DNA of 64,000 bases from Rapana venosa (lineage: Eukaryota > Mollusca > Gastropoda > Neogastropoda > Muricidae). The first letter of the stretch is position 1; each line of letters begins with the position of its first letter. Below are positions 1 to 26,149 of the stretch, piece after piece. The DNA lies in contig CM054135.1 of assembly GCA_028751875.1 (NCBI GenBank), positions 12,059,359 to 12,123,358 on the forward strand, in the 5' to 3' direction. The notes beneath the pieces were generated by a model. That model was not told the origin of the DNA. It ran no database searches and saw only the letters and a program-made list of their open reading frames with translations. The position numbers were made by a program, and so were the translations under genes.

Positions 1-85
1 CCCGATGATGGGGAAACGATCGCATACGCTAAAACCTCACCGCTGGTGAACCCTGGAGCTCTAGCCAGGGGAACAGACAAAAACT
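1..85 (+). repeat. Repeat family E, 3' part
   Basis: Contains CTCACCGCTGGTGAACC and GAGCTCTAGCCAGGGGAACAG. The same element recurs at 7855-7955, 30226-30345, 46200-46315, 52523-52640, 53640-53755 and 61665-61775. In full copies the order is CGGAATGCGGCTACC, a short ATGGTGGG segment, then AATCTCACCATTGGTGAACC. Unclassified; probably a SINE tail or short non-autonomous element. Confidence 0.6.
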
Positions 86-163
86 GTTTGCCGTAATTTT
101 TCTTTCATTCAACAGGTTACACACACGCATGTACACAACCGTACGCACGCTAGCCCCATTCCC

Positions 164-15853
<15,690 letters not shown>

Positions 15854-15894
15854 TTATTCAATGTACCATCTGAAAATAAAAGTATGACTGAATT

Positions 15895-15995
15895 TGACAC
15901 ACACACACAATACAGCACCGCATGTATCCCCCATCAAACTCTGTAAGAGCATTCAGTACAACGGGAATAAGAATATTCAGATTGAAAGGGTTAAG
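15895..15995 (-). pseudogene. Decayed partial duplicate of the first zinc-finger exon edge
   Basis: On the minus strand CTCTTACAG/AGTTTGATGGGGG resembles the real acceptor and exon start (GTTGCAG/AGTTTGATGGGG) 220 bases downstream. The likeness extends into the intron on one side and into GGTGCTGT on the other, with extra bases that break the frame; it then dissolves into CA repeats. No finger cysteine pattern survives. Confidence 0.6.
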
Positions 15996-16019
15996 AGTTC
16001 TCTTTATTTCATGGAGGAA

Positions 16020-16054
<35 letters not shown>

Positions 16055-16148
16055 GGAGGGGAGTTTGTTTCATTTGATTAATTAAATTTCAATAGTAACA
16101 CTGAAGTCCCACAATGTTACATTGATATGAGTGAGATTGTGTGCTTGT

Positions 16149-16241
<93 letters not shown>

Positions 16242-16290
16242 AGGGAGAGAGGGGGAGAGGGAGAGAGAGAGGGGAGAGAGGGAGACAGAC
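16020..16290 (+). repeat. Poly-G run and GA tract
   Basis: About 33 G at 16020-16053, unique A/T-rich DNA, then (GA)n from 16149 to 16290. All long open frames here are repeat shadows. Confidence 0.9.
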
Positions 16291-16424
16291 AGACTTTATC
16301 TGGTGCTTGTTTTCCAACATTTTTCTTCTTCTTATTTTAAGATTTGTCCAAGATATTACTAGTACAAACAAACAAACAACCTACTTTTGATTTCTGCAGG
16401 AGAAAAAAAAATCAAAATGTATTC

Positions 16425-16495
16425 ATCGATTCAATTTGTTTGTTTTACAAGATTCAGCGCTATATAAATTCCATATATTATTATTACTTTTCAAC
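16425..16495 (-). repeat. TTTATATAG/TAA dispersed repeat
   Basis: Reverse copy: TTACAAGATTCAGCGCTATA, TAAATTCCATATATTATTATT. Same family as 6886, 36120, 58928, 62690 and 63430. Confidence 0.65.
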
Positions 16496-16499
16496 AAAT

Positions 16500-17255
16500 C
16501 AGATATGATGCTCTGGTCTAACTGGCTCCCCTGCTATTATATAGTGAATATCCCACTGAATTACACTACAGCTGTTAAGACTGTTGGCAGCATAAATGGT
16601 TTGAAATAAATATGATTTGTTGTTGTTAAATAACATACCATCCAGCATAAACAGAAATAATGTTATCATTCACAGACAGACAGCTCTAACTTTTTTTTCT
16701 GTAAGAGGAGGAGGAGAGGGATTCTCTTTGTTTTATGTTACGCTCTTTTTGTTGTTAAAGACAAAACCAAAACCAAAACTGATACTGTTAACAGACGAAT
16801 TCTACATTCAGGACACAACACTTATCACATGACATCACGTCACGCTCAGTTCATCTTAAAACCCTTCACACCGTCCGTCATGAGCCAACAAACCCCATTT
16901 CTGGTGCACGGCTGAGTCAAAAGTCAGTCATGGGAACCGATGATGACTAGCAACACCGATTCCTGTGTGGTGAAGAATTTCTTCACTTTTAGGGCTTTCT
17001 CATAAATGACACCAGGAAACAATAGTGTGTGTCTGTCTTCTGGCCAAGGGTCAGAAGCATTAGGACATCTTGATCTAGTCAGCAACAGGGAAAACTCTCT
17101 GTATCAATGATCAATAGTTTTGTTTGGGATGATCCAATGGATTTAAGACAAATCAGTTTCACTGTAAGATGAAGGTAATCAACTGACTTTATATACTGAA
17201 ACCTAGTTTAAAGGTATATAATAACCAAAAGCAGCAAATCTCAAGAAATCTGTTT
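16500..17255. other. Unique sequence without recognised gene
   Basis: Non-repetitive, A/T-rich DNA with no credible exon pair on either strand; likely part of the 5' intron of E75. Confidence 0.5.
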
Positions 17256-17280
17256 AGAGTGCAAGTTGGAACAATTAGCA

Positions 17281-17358
17281 TCACACACACACACACACAC
17301 GTGCGCGCAAACACACACAGAGGTGGGGGGGGGGAGAGAGAGAAGGGGGGAGGAGGAG

Positions 17359-17450
<92 letters not shown>

Positions 17451-17470
17451 GGAAGAGAGAGAGAGAGGCT
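17281..17470 (+). repeat. CA, GA and poly-G compound tract
   Basis: (CA)n, then (GA)n, then about 40 consecutive G at 17414-17449, then GA again. Homopurine over about 110 bases; the G run could form quadruplexes. Confidence 0.9.
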
Positions 17471-17859
17471 TGCAAATAAAGAAATTTGGATACTTTTAAC
17501 TCTTGAAGATCAGAAAGCAGACAAAACTCACAACAACAATATCACCTCCATAAAAAACACCCAAAAAACCCCACAGACAATAACAACTTCTCTGTACCCC
17601 CCCCCCCCCCCAACAACAACAAAACAATAGCAAAGCTATATATACATTGCCCAACTGTGTTACAACACATAACTGCAGTAGCCTCATGTACCAAAACCAA
17701 CACAAAGTATACACAGTTAGTCAAATGCACACTGCACCAACAAGCAAACTATTAACCGCACACTGGAACACCTGCACAAGACAGGGATTTCCTCCATTCT
17801 CTGGACAACATCCGGGCTGCTGATCTATTGTATGCGATGACTGTGAATGATGCAGCTCT

Positions 17860-17978
17860 AGGGGGAGGAGGGGGATGGGGGGGGAGTTTGGGGGGGAGAC
17901 AAAGACAGAGAGACACAGAGAGAAAGTGTAAGAGAGATAGAGATAGATAGATAGATAGATAGATAAGAGAGAGAGAGA

Positions 17979-18018
<40 letters not shown>

Positions 18019-18112
18019 AGAGAGAAGAGAGAGAGAGATGCATACAACATGTGTTTCAATTAATGTGCATATCCTATATGCAATACACCCATGGGAATGT
18101 GTGTGTGGTGTG

Positions 18113-18169
<57 letters not shown>

Positions 18170-18190
18170 TGTGTGTGTGTGTGTGTGACT
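17860..18190 (+). repeat. GA/GATA and GT microsatellites
   Basis: G-rich and GA/GATA units at 17860-18040, unique 18041-18098, then (GT)n to 18187. Confidence 0.9.
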
Positions 18191-18199
18191 TCTTTAATC

Positions 18200-19080
18200 T
18201 AATATCTTTGCTGTATATGTGACATCAGATCAATTAATATGGATAGGTTTGATGCAAAAGGGAATGGGAGAGGTACATAATTATAATAATGGCAAGATTC
18301 ATTGGGGAAAGGCACCACCCCCTTCAACAACAACAACCAAAAAAACCCCAGCAACAACAACAAAAACTGAACAAAGCTTTGCTATGAAGGATTTCAGTGA
18401 AAATTTGAGACAACTGAACTACTGCCTGTGTAAATCAGAAACTAAGAGAGATGGTAAGACGAGAAAATGCCTATATTGACAAAGTATCAGTACATATGCA
18501 AGTGTATAATGAAAATGATGAGTTATTCGAGAACATAACACTAACAAAGCATTGAAAAGCTTGAAAATGCTGCAGAACTTTTGCACAATACAATACATCC
18601 CGACTAACCTACTGTCTCCGACTCCCAATGAACTTGTTTCAAACAATGAATGATAATTGAGGGAGAACAGACTTTTTCTTTCTCTGTGAATTTATTTCAA
18701 ACAATGAATGTGAAATTGAGGGAGGGGGGGTTCTTTCTCTGTAACATGTACATGGCAAGGAAAGTATTGTAAGCAGTTCTCCAGTGACAGGCGGGATGGT
18801 TTGGGATATACTTTTTTTCCTCTCCAATCCCAGCAGGAATGAAACGACTGAAAGAGTTTGATCTTTTCACTTTTTTCTTTCAATACTTTAATAAAGAAAG
18901 GTCGGAGTGAAAATGAAAAATAAACCCACATCAATTTTGACCCAAAATCATTAAAAAAAAAGGTTCAGACTAAAAGTAGCACATAATGTGAAGGTGGGGG
19001 ATCTTGACATATGTCTTATAAATGTAAACAAAATAACATATCCCAGCACAAAATGAGCTAAACACCCATACAGGAAAAAC
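18200..19080. other. Unique sequence without recognised gene
   Basis: Contains a near-duplicate pair of short segments around TTTCAAACAATGAATG (18636 and 18694). Otherwise nothing; presumed intron. Confidence 0.5.
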
Positions 19081-19084
19081 ATAC

Positions 19085-19160
19085 CTTCCTCATGCATTGC
19101 TCCCATTATAACCTCAGTCCATCCAGTCTTTGTTGAAAACAGGAAATATTTAGAAAGCAA
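19085..19160 (-). CDS. Candidate 5' coding exon of E75 (MLSKYFLF / MGAMHEE)
   Basis: An open frame starts at ATG 19160-19158 (MLSKYFLFSTKTGWTEV) or ATG 19106-19104 (MGAMHEE) and ends at GAAG/GTATGT, leaving one G in phase 1. Joined to the first-finger exon this restores the family-typical Glu of EFDG. An AG after TTTTCAACAA near 19134 could also serve as acceptor. Not recognised by similarity; the case rests on donor, phase and position 3.4 kb upstream of the zinc-finger exon. Confidence 0.35.
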
Positions 19161-19499
19161 AACAAAAGAGAGACAGAAATAAGCATATCAAAACACACTT
19201 TAAATCAGCTTGAAGTCAGAATAGGAACATCTTTACCACCATACTTCTGACAGAGTGAGAGAGTGGCCCCTGAATTGCATCCTTCTTCATTTTTTGAAAA
19301 AAAAATCTCATTGAATCACTCTGAACTTGGGCACTGCCAAATCCAACACTGGCATCTGCAGTAGATACATGTCCTGGTGCCGACTGACGCCAGAGGAGAA
19401 CAGACTGTGGCTTAAAGTGAGAGGGAACCTACATTGTGTGACACTGACCCATATTTCTTCAACTCTCTGTAGAAAGGCATGGGGGCCCTGCATGGGATG

Positions 19500-19985
19500 C
19501 AGCTAAAGGCCTTTATTTTTTTTACAGAGCTTGGTGAAAACATCATTCACACTTTGTCTGCTGATCAGAGAGCAGCAGCAATGATGTTTTATCTACACAA
19601 TGCCTGATAAGGACCAACTAGGTCCTTATTACTAAAACTGTACCAGCCCAGTGATGGGAAAAGAAGTCTGTAAACAACATGACCTTCGAAATTTGCATAA
19701 GGCCGGTAAGTGAGAAGTCACGTGGCAGGCATGGGCTTGTTATTTTTCTCCATCGTTACATCATCGAAATGGGCGTTAGGGCCCAGTTTGGTAACAAGAC
19801 AAGGCGGCTAACAACCTCGCCTTTCTCATGCTTATTCCTGAACATGAGAAAGTGTTCTTCAGTTCTCAGCCTTCTCCATTCTGCCCAAGTCCTTGACTTA
19901 CTAAACGTGGGCGGCCCTGCAACAAGCTACTGGTTGTTGACGACAACAAACAACGATCACGGCTAGTGCACTTTGCAGATCAACT
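19500..19985. other. Unique block with CACGTG, possible regulatory DNA
   Basis: Repeat-free, with TCACGTGG at 19718-19725 and a GTAAGT-type donor on the minus strand near 19900. No coding exon is convincing. It lies upstream, in the gene's sense, of the 19.1 kb candidate exon. Confidence 0.35.
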
Positions 19986-20021
19986 TCTGGTTCAAGTTTA
20001 CAAATTGCTGTTAGGCCTAGG

Positions 20022-20046
20022 GCCCCCCCCCCCCCCCCCCCCCCCC
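20022..20046 (+). repeat. Poly-C run
   Basis: About 24 consecutive C, at the edge between the unique 19.5-20.0 kb block and A/T-rich DNA. Confidence 0.9.
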
Positions 20047-20913
20047 AATCTTTGGTTTGTCGCACGATAATTAACGAAGGCGCGGTTGTTGTTTTTTTTT
20101 ACAGACAGATTAATTATGAGGAAGATACCGCTGTACTGAGAAGCCAAGCGAACAATCCGACATCATGCATTTCGTCTTGGGAGTTTTTGTTTCGCGTTTT
20201 TTTTGTTGGTTTTTGTTGTTGTTGTTATGGCGTTTTGTTTTTGAAAGAAAAAAAAGAAACCCTGCCTTCTCATTTGTTAATGTTGTTGGTCAATTCACAA
20301 CAGGGTCATTTACAAAACTTTTAAAACTGATATGATAATTGATGACAACGATAATAATAATAATATGAAGAAGAAAATAAAAGAAGTGATGACCATCGAT
20401 AAGGTACGACCATGGTGATGCTCTCTCTCTCTCTCTCTGATCCCCGCTTTCCCCATTCATACCCACACTCGCGGGCACACAACTAACGATTTATTTAAAC
20501 ACCTATTTTATTCAGTCATTCATTCAAGTTGATTGTTTATTTCTTCATTCATTTATCTGTGCGTGGTGGTGAAAAGAAACAGTTTCATACGAACGCCGCC
20601 CTACATAGACACACAGACACACACAAACACACACAAGCAGGAAACAGTATGGCTCCCTGTGTTTTCTGCCTGATTTAGATAAGCTCCTCCACTTCACCAA
20701 ACAATAGCAATTATTTCCTTACTGTTTCTGAGATGTGGGGCAACGCAAAAACAACAAACCCCCAACACACACACACACACACATATCTAGATCTCCTAAC
20801 CAACTAGCAGCCTATTATAAGTGCAATATGTTGGACAGCCATAGGCTGAGGTAACTAGATTGATAATCAACATGAACCTGAAGTGGAACCATATCCTATT
20901 TTTTTCTTTTCAG

Positions 20914-20914
<1 letters not shown>

Positions 20915-20949
<35 letters not shown>

Positions 20950-21300
20950 AGTCTCTGTCTCTCCTGCCTCTGTCTGTGCTGTCCTGTCCTTCTCTCCAGG
21001 ACTGCATGTAAAAAAGCACATGGGTGCTTATTCATTATCTTTGAAAGAACAGAATTTGTCATTAAAAAGAAACACTCTCTCTCTTCCTCCCTCCAGCAGG
21101 GGAGGGGGGGGGGGGGGGGAGGGGTGTGTGTGTGTGTAAGTGTTTATTTTAAATTTTATTTTCCTTCTTTTATTTCCAGGATTATGGAATAACCACTCAT
21201 GTGCTTTATTCATCCAGACCCTGTGTGTATGCAGTTTTGTAAATTTTGTCATCTGTTCCCACCGGCACACAATGGCCTACTCTTCCGAAAAGCGAACGGG
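20915..21300. repeat. CT tract and inverted pair of SINE B fragments
   Basis: (CT)n at 20918-20950, a plus-strand SINE B tail at 20996-21062, a poly-G run at 21105, then a minus-strand SINE B 3' half at 21168-21300. The two tails are inverted repeats about 105 bases apart. Confidence 0.75.
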
Positions 21301-21304
21301 TGAG

Positions 21305-21351
21305 TGAGGGAGAGAGAGGATGGGGAGAACGGGTGAGTGAGGGAGAGAGAG

Positions 21352-21429
<78 letters not shown>

Positions 21430-21440
21430 AGAGAGATCTA
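21305..21440 (+). repeat. GA tract with 30-base repeat
   Basis: Two GGTGAGTGAGGGAGAGAGAG units, then (GA)n to 21440. Poly-C runs follow at 21515-21580. Confidence 0.85.
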
Positions 21441-21557
21441 CAGACTGATAAGACCAGTGAGTTTACGAGTGTGCCTGTACTGTTTCAGTATGTGTATTTG
21501 TAAATCTCCCAACCCCCCCCCCCTCCGCCCCCCCCCCACACTCTCTTTTCCTGTAGC

Positions 21558-21588
<31 letters not shown>

Positions 21589-21786
21589 AAAATCTTAGCT
21601 ATCTTCAGCAAGCATCACTGCCACACACAACCGGGAGAGGAAAGTGATTCCCTGTGGCCGATGTCTGATTCAGTCAGTGGGCATTGAGCCAGCTAGCTAG
21701 CCCAGCCTACTAGGCCTGCCTGCCTGCCTGCCAGTGGCGGCTGTCTACCCAGTGACTGAGGCCCCAAGACGCGCGCGTGGGCAAGT

Positions 21787-21988
21787 CACGTGGAACTGGA
21801 AGGCGATTTCGTCACGCACCTGTGAGTGTGACCTTCTTCTTCACCTGCCGCAGCACGCAGGGGGCTGACCGGTCATTGCTCGGGTCAGGCCAGTCAGCAG
21901 GTTGTGGTCAAGAGAAGGTCAGAGGGGCTGCAGGCCACCCGGATAACCAACCACTGGCCCAATGGAGGTCAGCCAATATAAAGGGTCA
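21787..21988. promoter_or_regulatory. Cluster of nuclear-receptor half-sites with E-box and CCAAT
   Basis: Within 200 bases: CACGTG (21787), TGACCT (21829), the palindrome TGACCGGTCA (21866-21875), GGGTCA (21882), TGGTCA (21905), AAGGTCA (21915), AGGTCA (21966), CCAAT (21973) and AGGGTCA (21982). The block is free of simple repeats. Receptor-controlled enhancers often look like this, but binding is not shown by sequence alone. Confidence 0.35.
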
Positions 21989-22027
21989 CTATTTTTCTCT
22001 TCTGGCCAAACAAACTGGGTAGTACAT

Positions 22028-22029
<2 letters not shown>

Positions 22030-22067
<38 letters not shown>
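22030..22067 (+). repeat. GT microsatellite
   Basis: About 18 GT units, with a poly-C run at 22127-22141 downstream. Sequence from 22145 to 22975 is unique and A/T-rich without gene signal. Confidence 0.9.
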
Positions 22068-22068
<1 letters not shown>

Positions 22069-22984
22069 GGACTCGCGGCCTGGGTTGAGTCTAGAGGTAA
22101 AGGATTGAGAGTTGGAAATTCGAAACCCCCCCCCCCCCCCCGGCCATCCAACACAAAATTGAGTTTTTTGGGTTTTTTTTTCACTGGCCGTTTTTTTAAA
22201 TGTTGGGATAGTGTTGTGTAAGATTCTGAGCTATCCCACCCAAGAGAAGAGAATAGATCACTTTGGTACCACCTTTTTTTTTAAATCAAAAGCAAAGAAA
22301 GAGGAAGAATCATTAAAAATTTTTTTTGCAATAAATCACTGCACAAGATAAGAGGGTATAAAAGGGTGTGTGCATGCATTCATACATACATACACATTTC
22401 TTTCCATGAAGCAGTTATTATTTCTTCTAAATTATATAACTTGGACACATGGAACTTAGTTTTTCAATGTATATAATGAGACAAAGTTGAGTTTTTTTGT
22501 TTGTTTGTTTGTTTGTTTTAAATACAGGATAGTTTTGTTTTTCTGACATGTATATATTTTAGGGTTCTAGAAAAGAAATCCTTAGAACAAATAATCAGAG
22601 TGACAAACAAACAACTATATATCTATCAATGAAAAAAGAAAATGCTGACATGCAGATAGAATGTTGACTTGAACCATTTTAGTTACATCTTTCTTTCTGA
22701 TTTTAAGTTCAGCCTGGGTTCATTTGGAGGTGGGTTGGGGAGGTGGTGATGGTTGAGGAGCACCCTCCCCCTTCCTCCCCCTCCACAAAAGATCGTTACT
22801 GTCAATATATACTGTGAGAGGAGGGGTGGGCTGGATTTTTTGGTGATAGTTGTTAAAATCTTCATGGGTGAAAAATGATTGCGTCTACTTTTACACAGAT
22901 TAAAACAAACAAAAATCAACAGCAATAATACCATCAACTCAACTGTCACCAAAACATAAGTGATAGTCATAAGCTACAAGGAGA

Positions 22985-22987
22985 GGG

Positions 22988-23045
<58 letters not shown>
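22985..23045 (+). repeat. GA microsatellite
   Basis: (GA)n with one interruption. Followed by unique A/C-rich DNA up to the candidate exon at 23443. Confidence 0.9.
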
Positions 23046-23050
<5 letters not shown>

Positions 23051-23442
23051 AGATGAGGAAGAGAAAACTGAGGAAGAGAAAACTTCACAAAACAACCAAC
23101 CACTAACAAAATATGAGGGGAGAAAAGCAGGAAGGGGTGGCAAGAATAATTAACTACCGGATTTTAAAAAAAAGTCAACTCCAAAAAAGCTGATAGTATT
23201 TTATTACTCCAGACCACTAGTAAACTGCAGGTGTTACCAACTTTACAACACACAGCTGAAAACAAACATACCACAAAAACCACACTTACCCCTTAAAACA
23301 AATCAGTCATCATAGTTCCAGCCTTTCATTAAAAAAACACCCACACAAACCAAAACAAAAAACACACCCACACAAGTGTATACCACACACACACACACAC
23401 CAAGAACAAACAAACAAAATCCTGGTCCTCCTCTTCACTTAC

Positions 23443-23482
23443 CAAGACCCTCCAGGCTTGCTTCTTTTCCCATCGTGTTCAT
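23443..23482 (-). CDS. Candidate alternative first coding exon of E75 (MNTMGKEASLEGL)
   Basis: ATG at 23482 (MNTMGKEASLEGL) or 23473 (MGKEASLEGL), ending CTTG/GTAAGTG. The last G is phase 1, so splicing to the zinc-finger exon gives [14 protein letters not shown], with the conserved EFDG intact. No pyrimidine-rich acceptor lies just upstream on the minus strand, so it looks like a first exon. A further in-frame ATG exists about 33 bases upstream of 23482. Weak points: short length and no transcript evidence. Confidence 0.4.
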
Positions 23483-23599
23483 ACTATTTGCACAACAAGG
23501 GCGCAGCAAAAGCATGCAGCAGTTCTGACGATTTCTTCCTTTCTTTCTTTTCTTTTCTCCCCCTCTACTTGAGGTCAGACCCTTTAACTGCCTCTGTTT

Positions 23600-23611
23600 T
23601 TAGAGGGAAGA

Positions 23612-23648
<37 letters not shown>

Positions 23649-23960
23649 CCTCACAGTCGGAGCAAGGTTAGTTATCAGATGAGGTGGTCTTTCGTCGGCA
23701 ACTTGACACAAGAGTTTTCCAGTCGTCACAGTGTCTACGGCGGAACTCGGGCTCTTGAGCCAGATACGAGCGCCTTCACACCAAGTGACCTGCAAAAGGA
23801 TGGATGGAGGAAGCTTGTATTATTATTGAGCACTAGTAGCCAGCTAGCTCATCATGTATCACATCAGACGACTTGTTCACACTCTCCACACAAAGCCCTT
23901 CTATTGGGATGATGTCGTCTGGCCTACTCCATAGAATGGCTGGCTGGCCAGCGTGACATG
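23600..23960. other. Unique block with minus-strand acceptor-like site
   Basis: On the minus strand CATCCTTTTGCAG at about 23790 is a good acceptor, followed by about 75 open codons starting VTWCEGARIWLKSPSSAVD. No matching donor in a useful phase was found, and the opposite strand offers its own acceptor (TTTCTCCCTCACAG). Kept as an unassigned block. Confidence 0.25.
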
Positions 23961-24039
23961 GGGTTATTATTATTATTATCATTATTTGACAGAAACCTTG
24001 GTCATTGTCATTGTTTGGCTTCCGTGAGACATCCGTGGG

Positions 24040-24040
24040 A

Positions 24041-24094
<54 letters not shown>

Positions 24095-24195
24095 GTGTTG
24101 TAGCTCATTTTGGCGACACTTGCTTGCATGTATGCATGCATGATGGCCAGCTCGGTTTACTGTTGTTTGTGAACTCTTGGTTTGTGTGTGTGTGT

Positions 24196-24230
<35 letters not shown>
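24040..24230 (+). repeat. Two GT microsatellites
   Basis: (GT)n at 24043-24097 and 24182-24228, separated by unique DNA with GCATGTATGCATGCATG. 24240-25010 is unique and holds no recognised gene. Confidence 0.9.
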
Positions 24231-25009
24231 GCACGCACACTGTAAACTTCTGTCTATCCTACTTTCAAACTTTCAATGTTTCTGCTTTCCCGTTTCCCAC
24301 TTCAATATTTTGTTGGATTTTCCCCCCACCCCAAATCCCTCCCATTCCTCCATCCCTACCTTTCCGCATTTTGCATCACGCATTGATTCAACTCATACTT
24401 GTCCAGCTTCAATAGCCTTTATTAATTTATTTTTTAAAGACAACCCCAAAACAACTACAAAACAATTTTCAGAAAGGGCAGAAATTCAGTTAGCCTTACA
24501 CACACTGCTTCATGACCTAAAAATTCATTATCCAATTTTTTTTTTAAGAGTGCTAGCACAAATATCACCCGACAATTCAAGACAACACTTTAAAAAAAAC
24601 ACCACCTTACAAACCCGAAATAAGGCCCAGATATTCAGAAGATGAACTAAAAAAGAAAAACAAACAACAAAACATAAAAGACCCACAGTGTTTCTGGACT
24701 TTTTGATGATCAATGGACGAGGCGCTACGCCAGAAACATTGACGCCTTTCCTACCCCCGTGCAGTTCAAGATATTAACACATAAACAAACATAAAAACAC
24801 CCACCCCCCCTCAAAAAAAAAAAAAAAGACGACCCTTAATTTATGGCCCATATTCGATCTAGATGCTACCTCCAACTTTTCGAATTTAATCCGTCTCTTC
24901 TACTTTTTGATTTTTTTTTTCTAAAACTAGACTAATGCCTTATGTCTTTCACGATGAAGAAAGAATTAGTTGTAAAACCTGAACCGTTTATCATATTCTA
25001 GTCAAACCA

Positions 25010-25029
25010 GACACGCGCACACACACGCG

Positions 25030-25066
<37 letters not shown>
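25010..25066 (+). repeat. CA/CG microsatellite
   Basis: (CA) and (CG) units alternating; Z-DNA-prone. Confidence 0.9.
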
Positions 25067-25070
<4 letters not shown>

Positions 25071-25308
25071 ATGTCATAAAATAAACCAGGAAGATCAAAA
25101 TCTACAGCCTATTCAGTTAAGTGTTTTATGTAACACAACGTCCTTGTGAATTAGCTGATTCCAACACGTGCACTTTATCAGTAGGTCTACATCTTTTTTC
25201 CTCATGTAAGCTATGATTTATTGTTAAGTAGTTATTGCTAGAATGATGTAAAGAAGAAAAAAAAACCATTTGGCTGAATTTCAACTGTGTGGATGTTTCT
25301 CATTTTGA

Positions 25309-25323
25309 GAGAGAGAGAGAGAG

Positions 25324-25395
<72 letters not shown>

Positions 25396-25435
25396 TTCTC
25401 ACTTTAAAAGAGAGACAGACAGAGAGAGAGAGAGA
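25309..25435 (+). repeat. GA microsatellite
   Basis: Two (GA)n blocks split by GGTTTCTCACTTTAAAAG, a partial repeat of the sequence before the first block. Confidence 0.9.
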
Positions 25436-25753
25436 GTTTATAAAATGACATGCTTTATCACTCTCAAGTACCCTTAACAAAGGAAAAAAAATTAACAGAA
25501 TTAAAAATATACACAAAAAACGGCCACGGGAAAAGCCCCTTCGAAAAAATTAAGAGTTATGCACCTTCGAGGATTTCCCTGGGATATTCCATCAACTTAA
25601 GAATACCTTTAGACAGGGGGCAGGGGGTGGAGAGGTTGGTAGTGGTGGGGAAGGGGGGGGGGGGGTGATGGTTGCTGAAGTGAAAGTAAACACAGATTGT
25701 CAACAACAAAATTTATTAAGAGGGAAAAAACACACCAAAACTTACCGAACTGT

Positions 25754-25885
25754 TATCGGGAAAGAAGTATCCGTCTTCATAACAGAACACATACAAAAAC
25801 TACTCCAGCAAACTAGATCCTGCTGGCAGATTCGTTGCGAAGCTCTCGCCACGCGAGCGACTGAACACTGAATGACTGAGTGACA
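25754..25885 (-). promoter_or_regulatory. Putative core promoter and first exon with GTAAGT donor
   Basis: On the minus strand a TTATAG-like box (about 25910) is followed by overlapping Inr-like TCAGTC/TCAGTG motifs (25885-25865), a CG-containing leader, ATG with MKTDTSFPITV, and the donor TTCG/GTAAGT after 25754. CCAAT lies about 70 bases upstream. The short frame ends in phase 2, which does not match the zinc-finger exon, so it is more likely untranslated or linked to an unseen exon. Low-complexity repeats are absent from this block, unlike its surroundings. Confidence 0.35.
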
Positions 25886-25921
25886 TACATTTTGGTGTGT
25901 GCGAAACTATAACCTACTTAC

Positions 25922-26026
25922 GACCTCCACAAAGACCTGCTCTGATTGGTCGACTGTTCGAAGCGGCCGGCGTGGTAAAAGGCGGTGCCTGCTTGGATGG
26001 AGGTGGCATATCAAGGTTAGCGAAAT
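25922..26026 (-). CDS. Candidate 5' exon of E75 (MPPPSKQAPPF...), or promoter sequence
   Basis: Bordered by TTGCCTGCAG and GTC/GTAAGT, 105 bases, phase 1 at both ends. From ATG 26009 it encodes 29 residues starting MPPPSKQAPPFTTPAASNSR, and its last base C joins the zinc-finger exon in phase as Gln-FDG. Against it: the segment contains ACCAATCAGA, a good CCAAT box placed correctly for the possible start site near 25880, so it may be promoter DNA that happens to be open. Confidence 0.3.
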
Positions 26027-26118
26027 CTGCAGGCAAGACACAGCAGAAACATCACCCTGACTGAAAATACTGATAACTTGAAAGTTCGGAGACTTCGACG
26101 GCATATTAGCATATGATG

Positions 26119-26138
26119 TGACCTTCCAATCCAGGTCA
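26119..26138. promoter_or_regulatory. Everted TGACCT/AGGTCA pair with 8-base spacer (ER8) around CCAAT
   Basis: TGACCT at 26119-26124 and AGGTCA at 26133-26138 are separated by TCCAATCC. Both half-sites are perfect. Everted repeats of this spacing are known binding sites for RXR heterodimers in vertebrates. It lies 110 bases upstream of the candidate MPPPSK start and about 240 upstream of the Inr-like motifs. Confidence 0.4.
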
Positions 26139-26149
26139 CGGAATCAACC

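Noticed and set aside
23565..23795. Minus-strand exon VTWCEGARIWLK...
   Set aside because: Good acceptor but no donor in a useful phase, and the frame continues into CT repeats; kept only as an unassigned block.
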